In this document: positions 57,210-64,000 of the stretch, in pieces | Numbering within the stretch: the first letter of the stretch is position 1 | Layout: each line of letters begins with the position of its first letter | NCBI RefSeq assembly: GCF_034424215.1 | Contig: NZ_CP139960.1 | Coordinates: 310,001-374,000, forward strand | Direction: 5' to 3' | DNA: 64,000 nucleotides | Source: Niabella yanshanensis | Lineage (GTDB): Bacteria > Bacteroidota > Bacteroidia > Chitinophagales > Chitinophagaceae | Position numbers and translations under genes: made by a program | The notes under the pieces: model-generated | Database searches by the model: none | What the model was told of the DNA's origin: nothing | What the model saw: only the letters and a program-made list of their open reading frames with translations

Positions 57210-57646
57210 TTTGTTGTTTTGGATAAGTTTAAAGGTTGAAGGGGGGAAGTTAGTCCGATGAAAACCGATGCTGTCGGCTTGCTCTATTTGCTGATAGTAA
57301 ACCCCGGAATATTACTCAGGCTATTTTACTTTAAACTGATGCCGGGTTCTGAAAGGACGTTTACTTCAATTCCGTTGTCCCAAATATTGAAAACAATCTA
57401 TAACTATTAAACTTGTTTAAGCTTTTGGAATAAATGATAATATGTCGCCTCTATGAGGCTTAATGTTCTTAAATGGTTTTTTGCCAATATATGTTTTTTT
57501 CGGGACTTTACATTGGTACAACACTACTAAACGAGTTCATTAGAGTCCCGTAGGTACAGGATACAGGAAGTTGTAAACAAGTTCCTTATATATTCACCTG
57601 ACGTTCCCTTTATTTTTCAGGCAGGACCCATCAGGTAGTAAGACAC

Positions 57647-57680
57647 TTTGCCATAGATAATTAAAACTGTCTTATCTTGG
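57647..57680 (+). promoter_or_regulatory. Possible -33/-7 promoter of the MFS gene
   Basis: TTTG at 57647-57650 and TATCTTGG at 57673-57680 (one mismatch to TAnnTTTG), 22-base spacing, correct position for the gene at 57715. Confidence 0.4.
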
Positions 57681-57714
57681 AAGCTTTAACGATAAGCAAA
57701 GCTCCGGATATTGT

Positions 57715-58965
57715 ATGACTTTACAATTACGTTTTCAACTTTCCCTGATGATGTTCCTGGAATTCTTTATGAAAGGCTCCTGGTTCGTTACACTGGGCAC
57801 TTATTTAAAAAACAACCTGGGAGCTTCAGCGCTGGAGGTTTCAAATATTTTTTCAACGCAGTCCCTGGGTGCTGTGGTGGCCCCGTTCTTCATTGGTTTT
57901 ATAGCAGACCGTTACTTTAATGCAGAGCGTGTCATGGGGGTGTTGCATCTTATAGGGGCCGGTTTATTGCTGATGATGTACAGGGCCGGTAGCGCTGCTG
58001 CTATCTATCCCTACGTACTGCTTTATTTTATCGGTTATATGTCTACCCTGGCCCTTACCAGCTCTGTCGCGTTCAGGAATCTAAAAGATCCTCAAAAACA
58101 ATATCCATCCATACGTATTTTTGGTACCATCGGGTGGGTGGTTGCAGGCTTCGCCATCAGCTACCTTTTTCACTGGGATGCTAAAGACGCCGTTGCAGCG
58201 GGGGCATTGCAACAGACCTTTTTGCTGGGTGCAGCCTGCTCAGTAGTGCTGGGGCTGCTTTGTTTTCTGCTGCCGGCTACACCACCTTTAAAGAAAAATC
58301 AATCGTCTTTTCATTGGCAGGACGCCCTGGGTTTACAGGCGCTGAAATTATTACGTCGAAAGAGCTTTCTGATCTTTTTCCTGACGGCCATCGTTATCTG
58401 TATACCTATTTCATTTTACTACCAGCATACCAACCCCTTTCTGGTGGCAACCGGTTTGCCGAACCCTACGGCTAAAATGGCATTGGGGCAGCTTTCCGAA
58501 GCTCTGTGCCTCTTATTGATCCCATTATTATTTGCAAGACTCGGGTACAAAAAAATGATCCTGCTGGGTATCGCCGCCTGGGCGTTGCGTTATCTCTTCT
58601 TTGCCTATGGCAACGGTCGGGATCTTTCATTCATGCTGATCCTGGGTATTGTATTGCATGGGATCTGTTATGATTTTATGTTTGTGGTAGGACAGATCTA
58701 TACCAATAAGATTGCGGGTGAACAATACCGGTCCTCTGCCCAGGGCCTGGTTACCGTGGCGATGTATGGGGTTGGCATGTTGATCGGATTCTGGATAGCT
58801 GGTTTTGTAGCAGAGGCGCTTAAAGCGTATGGAGGAGCCCGGTATTGGCGTTACCTGTGGTTAACCCCGGCAGCAATGGCAACAGTGTGTTTGCTGCTTT
58901 TTGCCGGATTGTTCAAAGAGCAACAGCCGGGGGCACGATGGCTGAATACAAAAAGGAGAAGATAG
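57715..58965 (+). CDS. MFS transporter, nucleoside:H+ symporter (NupG/XapB)-like
   Basis: 416 residues with about 12 membrane helices and short loops. The opening MTLQLRFQLSLMMFLEFFMKG then SWFVTLGTYLK and the motifs GFIADRYFNAERVMGVLHL, SVAFRNLKDPQKQYPSIRIF and GTIGWVVAG are those of the nucleoside:H+ symporter branch of the MFS. In Bacteroidota this branch is often found with sugar-utilisation genes, so the substrate may be a sugar, not a nucleoside. It starts 621 bases from the LacI-family gene, transcribed away from it, and converges with the lipoprotein gene at 59052. Confidence 0.85.
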   Translation: MTLQLRFQLSLMMFLEFFMKGSWFVTLGTYLKNNLGASALEVSNIFSTQSLGAVVAPFFIGFIADRYFNAERVMGVLHLIGAGLLLMMYRAGSAAAIYPYVLLYFIGYMSTLALTSSVAFRNLKDPQKQYPSIRIFGTIGWVVAGFAISYLFHWDAKDAVAAGALQQTFLLGAACSVVLGLLCFLLPATPPLKKNQSSFHWQDALGLQALKLLRRKSFLIFFLTAIVICIPISFYYQHTNPFLVATGLPNPTAKMALGQLSEALCLLLIPLLFARLGYKKMILLGIAAWALRYLFFAYGNGRDLSFMLILGIVLHGICYDFMFVVGQIYTNKIAGEQYRSSAQGLVTVAMYGVGMLIGFWIAGFVAEALKAYGGARYWRYLWLTPAAMATVCLLLFAGLFKEQQPGARWLNTKRRR

Positions 58966-59051
58966 AAATCCCCTCCGTGACTAAACATGAGAAAGTGTTA
59001 AATATCCTGGGTTAGCAGCAACCTTTATTGATAAGTTTTAGCGGTTGTCCG

Positions 59052-60041
59052 CTAGGGATGTTCTATAATAATGGGGACGATCCACCAATTGCCATACCAG
59101 GCAAGTATTTCCGGGTCGCCGGGAATAAAACTAACCTGGGCTGTACCTGTAGCTTGCTTGGGGTGCATACCGAATTGAGGCTTGAGGTTTATATTTTCTC
59201 TCATCAGTACAGGAGCTCCGTTTTCAAGTTTGATTTCAATCTTATACCTTCCAAGTGGAATATTATTGATGTAAAGTTCAGTACTCTCAATAACTTTTCG
59301 TATCGTAAAACTTATCTTTTCATCTGCATGAACCAGGTCGAGTGGGGTGAGCGAAATAACTATAATCGATCCTACAGGAAAGCTGCCTGGCAGCGGTAAA
59401 GATTGCGTACGCAGGATGTAAGACAGGTGAATAGATGCGCCAAGATAGCTGCTGGGCCAGTAGGGGCCCTTGCCGATCTCATCCGGTCTTCCCTGTCCGT
59501 ATGGTAATAATATAAAATTTTTTACAGCGCCGCTGGTGGAGTTAAAACTATTGAGATTACTATCTGCCGGGAAAAGCGACACCGGGGCTTTTGCAGATTC
59601 GTAGTCCATAAGATATTTAGCGCCCCAGATCTCTATATTTCCAACCGGTAACAGAATTTCATAGAATCCGTTGACATCGCTGATAGCACTGGCTGAGCTG
59701 TAGCTGCCACCAATAATTGAAGATCTTACGCCTATTTGTGCACCCGCTAATGGCCTGCCGTATATGTCTTTTACATGGCCTTTTAAGGAACCTGGCTTAA
59801 CGTTAGTCCGTTTAAATGCCGGCAGTTTCGGGCGCTGCCTGCCCATAAGATCTACATAAAACTGAGGACCCAGGATAGTAAACTCCCGGCTGGTGGCTGG
59901 AAGTTTATCATAGGGTATGGGGGACCTGGTTTCATTGCCTGGATTTTCATCTCCATCTTCAGCAGTTTTATCGGCTTTGGAACACGCCACTAAAAGCAGC
60001 GACGCGAAAAGCGCTCCTATACAAAGGTAAAGAGGTTTCAT
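59052..60041 (-). CDS. Lipoprotein with carboxypeptidase-regulatory-like domain
   Basis: 329 residues. Lipoprotein signal with lipobox LLVACS (Cys20). Residues about 84-165 contain a CarboxypepD_reg-like beta domain (GSLKGHVKDIYGRPLAGAQI, SDVNGFYEILLPVG). The rest is beta-rich with no motif I can name. It is the last of a run of minus-strand genes beginning with the sensor kinase at 62429. It shares gene order with a second lipoprotein and a DoxX-like protein, suggesting a membrane-associated set of unknown purpose, possibly controlled by the LytS/LytTR pair. It ends 86 bases from the convergent MFS gene. Confidence 0.75.
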   Translation of the reverse strand: MKPLYLCIGALFASLLLVACSKADKTAEDGDENPGNETRSPIPYDKLPATSREFTILGPQFYVDLMGRQRPKLPAFKRTNVKPGSLKGHVKDIYGRPLAGAQIGVRSSIIGGSYSSASAISDVNGFYEILLPVGNIEIWGAKYLMDYESAKAPVSLFPADSNLNSFNSTSGAVKNFILLPYGQGRPDEIGKGPYWPSSYLGASIHLSYILRTQSLPLPGSFPVGSIIVISLTPLDLVHADEKISFTIRKVIESTELYINNIPLGRYKIEIKLENGAPVLMRENINLKPQFGMHPKQATGTAQVSFIPGDPEILAWYGNWWIVPIIIEHP

Positions 60042-60085
60042 TTGCGATCTTTTAAAATGGTAATAATTTGAAGTGTGAATTGATA

Positions 60086-60478
60086 TTAGCTGAGTTTAAA
60101 TAATAATATAAGTCTGCGTTTATGGCCTGAAAGAGCCATTATAAATAGGGGCAATAGGATCAGAACGATTGCCGGGTTTACTTCGTCAAAAATGTGGTAT
60201 AAGACGATGCTTGCAACTATAGGGGTGAGCGCCAGCAAAGCAGCAAATTGCATTTTACCGGTCAGCAATAATATAGCAGATATAAATTCTACTGTTTTTT
60301 GAAGCAGGAAAATATATTTTGTGTTGGCAAGTGCCAGTGCCAGTTCGGATCCGCGGTTCACCGGGAAAGGTGCTTTAAGGCCCAGAATGTACATTACGCC
60401 GTTAAACGCGCCAAACAGAAAGACTAAACCCAGCAGTAACTCAGCGCTTTTGGAGAGTCTCTTCATTTTTATTGTCAT
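60086..60478 (-). CDS. DoxX-like small membrane protein
   Basis: 130 residues with four predicted membrane helices (AELLLGLVFLFGAFNGVMYI, FLLQKTVEFISAILLLTG, FAALLALTPIVASIVLYHIF, IVLILLPLFIMAL), the size and layout of DoxX/DoxD-like proteins. Its ATG overlaps the stop of the upstream lipoprotein gene in an ATGA arrangement (60475-60478), so the two are translationally coupled; an internal Met (MKRLSKS, 60466) is a less coupled alternative. No catalytic residues can be assigned. 44 bases separate it from the next lipoprotein gene. Confidence 0.72.
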   Translation of the reverse strand: MTIKMKRLSKSAELLLGLVFLFGAFNGVMYILGLKAPFPVNRGSELALALANTKYIFLLQKTVEFISAILLLTGKMQFAALLALTPIVASIVLYHIFDEVNPAIVLILLPLFIMALSGHKRRLILLFKLS

Positions 60479-61260
60479 TGGGGTTGAATGGCTTTTAGTA
60501 ATTCCTCAAGGTCGTCCTGGTTCAGGCCCGTACCATCTGTCAGTTTCCAGAATTTGTCTTGTATTTCGCTGTAGGGCTTCATCCATTCCGGCTCTTTGTA
60601 GTCTTCATTCATCCTCTCCCATGGATTGTAATGACGGGTGAGCTTGAGATGTTTTTTATCGTTTAACAATGATAAAAACTTGAGCACTTCTTTATTCGTG
60701 GTTATTACATACGGCTTATGTGTACCTTTGCTGATAGGGTAATAGCGATCATCTGTGCCAAAGTTATCGGCCCATGGCATTCCTTTTCCTGCATTCATAC
60801 AAGCTACTCCAAGATATATAGTAATGGTGTCTCCTCCGCTGGATGGGTTGTGAGGAGGAGCTGTCACCGGTTCTCTGTCTAAAAGCATACCGTTCTGTAT
60901 ACGGCTGGGCGCGACATTTAGTACCACCAATCCTTCCGGGAATACAAATTCTCCTCCGCCCCAGGTGCTGTCTGTAGCAATGTGCACGTCTATGTAAAAC
61001 GTGTTTATAATACCCTTTAGTTTACTAATGTCTGGATTAAATGGATAATTAGGACGGTTTACTAAGTGCAGACCTTTAGGCAATTCAAAAGGCCTGCCTT
61101 CGGGCAGCCCGTCGCTGTCTCCAAAGCCGGGCAAATGGCTGACACTTTCAATCCGGTTAAAAGAAAGTTGTTCGTCCTTAAGCCGGGTATCTTTTTTGCT
61201 GCACCCCCACAGCCCGGTAATGGTCAACCAACCTGAAAATATAAGTAAGGTCTTATTCAT
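60475..61260 (-). CDS. Lipoprotein of unknown function
   Basis: 261 residues from Met at 61260, where a lipoprotein signal begins (MNKTLLIFSGWLTITGLWGC, lipidated Cys20); a frame-open ATG five codons earlier is possible. The mature protein has no family I recognise; it contains a region NPSSGGDTITIYLGVACMN and a hydrophilic C-terminal half rich in Trp/Tyr/Asp/Glu (HYNPWERMNEDYKEPEWMKP). Its stop overlaps the DoxX-like start. It lies 71 bases downstream of the kinase gene on the same strand, so the four genes 62429 to 59052 may form one operon. Confidence 0.72.
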   Translation of the reverse strand: MNKTLLIFSGWLTITGLWGCSKKDTRLKDEQLSFNRIESVSHLPGFGDSDGLPEGRPFELPKGLHLVNRPNYPFNPDISKLKGIINTFYIDVHIATDSTWGGGEFVFPEGLVVLNVAPSRIQNGMLLDREPVTAPPHNPSSGGDTITIYLGVACMNAGKGMPWADNFGTDDRYYPISKGTHKPYVITTNKEVLKFLSLLNDKKHLKLTRHYNPWERMNEDYKEPEWMKPYSEIQDKFWKLTDGTGLNQDDLEELLKAIQPQ

Positions 61261-61331
61261 ATCCGAAATTAGCATCGGGTACTCCCTGCAATATTAATAA
61301 TCGCCAAACGACTTAACAGAGCGGTGAATAG

Positions 61332-62429
61332 CTAATAGAACGGATGAATTGCAGCGGCGTTTCGGATAAGGGAGTGCTGGCTGTTGAATGAACAGGGTAG
61401 CGAGAACTGTACTTTTACGTCGTTGCCTTCGGTAGCAACCAATAAGGTTTCATTAAATTGGTTTTTCAGTCGTTTTGCTGTATTAGGTAAACCCAACCCG
61501 GCACCTGTAAACATTTGCTGAATGGTCTTCATGCATGGAGCGCCCGAACTCTGTATCTCTATAACCAGCCTTTTATTTTCCAGTGAACAATTGATGGAAA
61601 TGGTACCTCCGACTACCGAAGGTTCAATGCCATGACGGATAGCATTTTCAACCAAAGGCTGCAATAACATAGGCGGAATAAGCGCGTGAGCAATATCTGG
61701 TGTTATATCTATTTCGTACCGGAGCCGGTGACCAAAACGCTCTTTTTCAAGACTGAGGTAATTGGCGATAAATTCCAGTTCCTTTTCCAGGGGCACCAAT
61801 TCCTGTTTAATGGAATCAAGCCCGTAGCGGAAAATGCCGGCCAGTTTTGCAATCAGCACCCTGGCGTGTTCTTCGGTTGGAGGAACCGAAGCGCTGATAC
61901 TGTTTAGTGTGTTAAACAAAAAATGCGGCTGGATCTGTGCTTTTAAAGCATTAATCTCTGCTCCATGTGCCAGATCCTGTAATTCCCGCTGCTTTTGGAA
62001 CTGGGCTTCCCTTTCCCTGAAAAACAGGTCAATATGTAATGAACTAAAGACTTGAATATAAAAAAGCAGATTTGGGCCACTGTTTTGAAGTATTTGCGTG
62101 CCGGTCATTCGGGGAAGTCCTGCCATTTGGTTATAGACCATGTAAAGTAATATCCATAGTATATAATATAAGGGCGCTGTCAGCAAGTGCAGCATAAACC
62201 TAAGCTGCATTTTAAGTTGAGCCCATTTCCTGAAATGGAGCCACCATACCGGGAGGCAGGCCATCGTCATGATAATGCAGTCAATGAATATTTCTTTTAG
62301 AAAAGCAGCGGTGATGCCATGAGAAAATAAACGGGGGGTACCGTAGAGGATACTCATTACCAGTAGTATGAATATAAAAAGACTAATCTCTCTTCCGGCG
62401 ATTTTCTCTTTTCGTAACGGTAAGTTCAT
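61332..62429 (-). CDS. LytS/YehU-type sensor histidine kinase
   Basis: 365 residues. N-terminal part with four or more membrane helices (about 12-140: SLFIFILLVMSILYG, FIDCIIMTMACLPVWWLHF, LTAPLYYILWILLYMVY, LLFYIQVFSSLHI), then the His_kinase domain with LKAQIQPHFLFNTLNSI (phospho-acceptor His) and a HATPase with MLLQPLVENAIRHGIEPSVVG and FTGAGLGLPNTAKRLKNQF. It pairs with the divergently transcribed LytTR regulator at 62536, 106 bases away. The signal sensed is unknown. Confidence 0.93.
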   Translation of the reverse strand: MNLPLRKEKIAGREISLFIFILLVMSILYGTPRLFSHGITAAFLKEIFIDCIIMTMACLPVWWLHFRKWAQLKMQLRFMLHLLTAPLYYILWILLYMVYNQMAGLPRMTGTQILQNSGPNLLFYIQVFSSLHIDLFFREREAQFQKQRELQDLAHGAEINALKAQIQPHFLFNTLNSISASVPPTEEHARVLIAKLAGIFRYGLDSIKQELVPLEKELEFIANYLSLEKERFGHRLRYEIDITPDIAHALIPPMLLQPLVENAIRHGIEPSVVGGTISINCSLENKRLVIEIQSSGAPCMKTIQQMFTGAGLGLPNTAKRLKNQFNETLLVATEGNDVKVQFSLPCSFNSQHSLIRNAAAIHPFY

Positions 62430-62535
62430 CTCGAAGGATATTTTTAAGTTTGATTATGGGAATCAAGTCCCGGCCTGGTAATGAAAAATCTTTGCAAATC
62501 TATGTATCTTGTAGCACTAACTAAAGCCATGGTTT
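62430..62535. promoter_or_regulatory. Divergent promoter region of the LytS/LytTR pair
   Basis: 106 bases between divergent starts. It contains TATCTTGT (near 62502-62509), similar to the Bacteroidota -7 box, before the LytTR gene. No clear direct repeats for LytTR binding are seen. Confidence 0.4.
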
Positions 62536-63264
62536 ATGTCTAAACGGTCCGTATTAATTATTGATGATGAAGAGCCTGGAAGAAGGCTGGTCAGGCAGTA
62601 CCTTGAGCCATACGCTAATTTCAGGGTAATAGGAGAGTGTGCTAATGGTCTGGAAGCCGTACGTGATATTAACTTCATGGAGCCTGATCTAATTTTTCTT
62701 GATGTACAAATGCCAGGCGCCGGTGGCCTCGAAGTGTTGAAGCGTGTTGAACATATTCCTCATGTGATATTTACGACTGCTTATGACCGATATGCCATAG
62801 ATGCTTTTGAAGCGAATGCCGTCGATTACCTGCTAAAACCTTATACCAGGGAGCGTTTTGAAAAGACGATGACCCGGCTCGAGCAACAGGATTCATCTCC
62901 GGCAATTGATGTTATTAACAACCTGCTGCCCCAGGAAGGGTTTGCAGATCGTATACTGGTAGAACATCGAAAGCGATACAAAAATATTCCGGTCGCTGAA
63001 ATTTTATATCTTAAGGCATGTGGCGATCATACAGAAATATATACTAAAACGGTGACCTATTTAAGTTCAATGGGTATCAGCTCTTTGGCTGAAAAGCTCA
63101 ACCCCAGGTCATATGTGAGACTGCATCGTTCAACCCTGGTAAACATGAATCATGTAAAAGAAGTATACCGGGATTTGGGAAAGATATTTGTGGTGATGCA
63201 AAACGGCGTAGAATTGAGTGTTGGCCGCAACTATCAACCGCTAATCAAAGAACTCATGGTATAA
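62536..63264 (+). CDS. LytTR-family response regulator
   Basis: 242 residues. Receiver domain (1-120) with acidic pocket VLIIDDEEPG, phospho-acceptor Asp56 (LIFLDVQMPGAGG) and the conserved Lys in YLLKPY. C-terminal LytTR DNA-binding domain (about 142-240: RILVEHRKRYKNIPVAEILY, EIYTKTVTYLSSMGI, RLHRSTLVNMNHVKEVYRD). Partner of the kinase at 61332. Its direct targets are unknown; neighbouring lipoprotein genes are candidates because they follow the kinase. Confidence 0.95.
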   Translation: MSKRSVLIIDDEEPGRRLVRQYLEPYANFRVIGECANGLEAVRDINFMEPDLIFLDVQMPGAGGLEVLKRVEHIPHVIFTTAYDRYAIDAFEANAVDYLLKPYTRERFEKTMTRLEQQDSSPAIDVINNLLPQEGFADRILVEHRKRYKNIPVAEILYLKACGDHTEIYTKTVTYLSSMGISSLAEKLNPRSYVRLHRSTLVNMNHVKEVYRDLGKIFVVMQNGVELSVGRNYQPLIKELMV

Positions 63265-63604
63265 TTCTCTACGCAGCCCTTATTCCCTGTGTGATTTCGG
63301 TGCACCGGCTTCTGAAAAGGAAGTATGCTGAGATCCTGGTGCAGGTGTAACCATAAGTTTAACCCGATTCCGATTGTTGCCTGTGAAACCCTGGGCGTTA
63401 AGATAACGGCTGCAGCAGTTGCTACAGCTTATCCTGATTGTTTCCGTACCTGCTAATGCAATTGCGGAGTACATGATTCCATTATTTTTCATCATTTACA
63501 TTTCTTCCAAAACTAGTTGGGGCATGTATTAGGTTCGTTTATAATCGATGAACAACCTTATCGGCCTGCGAGATACTCAGAAAGCAGCTGAAATTGAATC
63601 CCGT
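63265..63604. other. Gap with a doubtful small reading frame
   Basis: 340 bases between convergent genes. The only reading frame of note is a minus-strand one at 63280-63495 (71 codons). No RNA gene or repeat was recognised. Confidence 0.35.
63280..63495 (-). CDS. Possible small Cys-containing protein, unverified
   Basis: 71 residues starting MMKNNGIMYSAIALAG with RISCSNCCSRYLN in the middle and a Ser/Pro/Gly/His-rich end (no signal or known motif). It follows the gene ending at 63605 on the same strand by 109 bases, so co-transcription is possible. Codon use and length do not separate it from chance; a real short peptide or a decayed remnant are both possible. Confidence 0.22.
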   Translation of the reverse strand: MMKNNGIMYSAIALAGTETIRISCSNCCSRYLNAQGFTGNNRNRVKLMVTPAPGSQHTSFSEAGAPKSHRE

Positions 63605-64000
63605 TTATGGGGCAACATACTTTAGCCTGTACTCTTTAATGGCTAGTGTATCACGCGCGCCCAGTGTTTTTATAAACAACTCATTGAATTGGTTGTGCAC
63701 CTTGCCAAAAGCCAGGTCTTCGCGTTCACCCTGATCATTATAGCGAACCAGTTTATAATAGAGTAATGAAACTTCAAGCGATTGATCAGTTTCATTTACA
63801 ACATACTGGTAATTATAAGTACCGTTTGAATTGATGTCAAATTGATATTTGAAAAGTTCAGACTGTACAATCGGATCCAGATCCACCCGGTTGGTAACCT
63901 TGGATTTCAGGATAGTAATATCATTTTGTCTTTTGATTTCAATGATATCAACCACATATTTGACTTGCTCATAGCTGTTGTAGGTAAAAGAGGTATTCTT
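63605..64000 (-). CDS. Hypothetical protein, 5' part outside the window
   Basis: At least 131 residues; the frame is open upstream from a GTG at 63955 to the window edge, reading KNTSFTYNSYEQVKYVVDII, so the true start is beyond 64000. The visible part is beta-rich (YQFDINSNGTYNYQYVVNET, DQSLEVSLLYYKLVRYND, NELFIKTLGARDTLAIKEY) and resembles an extracellular beta-sandwich or fibronectin-like domain, but I recognise no family. The gene ends 340 bases from the LytTR gene, convergent with it. Confidence 0.7.
   Translation of the reverse strand, partial: KNTSFTYNSYEQVKYVVDIIEIKRQNDITILKSKVTNRVDLDPIVQSELFKYQFDINSNGTYNYQYVVNETDQSLEVSLLYYKLVRYNDQGEREDLAFGKVHNQFNELFIKTLGARDTLAIKEYRLKYVAP

Larger units (their letters stand above)
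57094..57714. promoter_or_regulatory. Divergent regulatory region between LacI and MFS genes
   Basis: 621 bases with no supported gene. It contains the inverted repeat at 57185-57209, and before the MFS gene a TTTG (57647-57650) and TATCTTGG (57673-57680) pair separated by 22 bases, within the range for Bacteroidota -33/-7 promoters, 35 bases before the ATG at 57715. The middle (about 57230-57600) shows nothing I can interpret. Confidence 0.45.

Overview
The window looks like chromosomal DNA of a soil- or plant-associated Bacteroidota, most likely the Chitinophagaceae. Reasons: lipoproteins and Sec-secreted glycosidases dominate, starts sit in A-rich AAATAATATG contexts without Shine-Dalgarno sequences, and the window carries a one-protein hybrid two-component regulator, an OMP_b-brl/TonB-type outer-membrane protein and LytS/LytTR signalling. 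No ribosomal or other phylogenetic marker is present, so the placement is by gene style only.

Region 1 (1-50592, all on +) is a very large hemicellulose-degradation locus. It begins inside a CE6-like acetyl-esterase and then encodes an SGNH lipoprotein esterase, a GH8 reducing-end xylanase, nine GH43 or GH43-like enzymes, two GH97, GH95, two GH10 endoxylanases, GH127, GH115 alpha-glucuronidase, two GH31 and two GH27. This is what one expects for a heavily decorated glucuronoarabinoxylan: acetyl, MeGlcA, Araf, alpha-Gal, alpha-Xyl and (GH95) L-Gal or L-Fuc side chains, backbone cleavage by GH10, and trimming by GH8 and GH43. No SusC/SusD pair is present; the only outer-membrane barrel is a regulatory-domain/OMP_b-brl protein at 45330-48164.

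Embedded at 9508-15674 is a metabolic cassette: Gfo/Idh/MocA dehydrogenase, IlvD/Edd-type pentonate dehydratase, KdaD-like FAH-family dehydratase, a GH10, and a GntP permease. It reads as a non-phosphorylative pentose oxidation route. The permease is cut by an in-frame TAG 36 codons before its natural end.

An intact IS630-family element (42476-43588, TA target duplication) sits between two GH43-CBM6 paralogues.

Region 2 (50964-57093) is regulation: a hybrid two-component system, a LacI-type ligand domain without a recognisable HTH, and an intact LacI-family repressor on the minus strand. Four non-coding ATCGAT-centred palindromes (17228, 45169, 45248, 48289) upstream of locus genes form a candidate LacI regulon, and a second inverted repeat (AATAATTGT-N7-ACAAnTATT) is shared by the 17.2 kb leader and the repressor's own upstream region.

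Region 3 (57715-64000) holds an NHS/NupG-like MFS transporter, a minus-strand set (LytS-type kinase, lipoprotein, DoxX-like membrane protein, lipoprotein), a divergent LytTR response regulator and a partial minus-strand gene running off the end.
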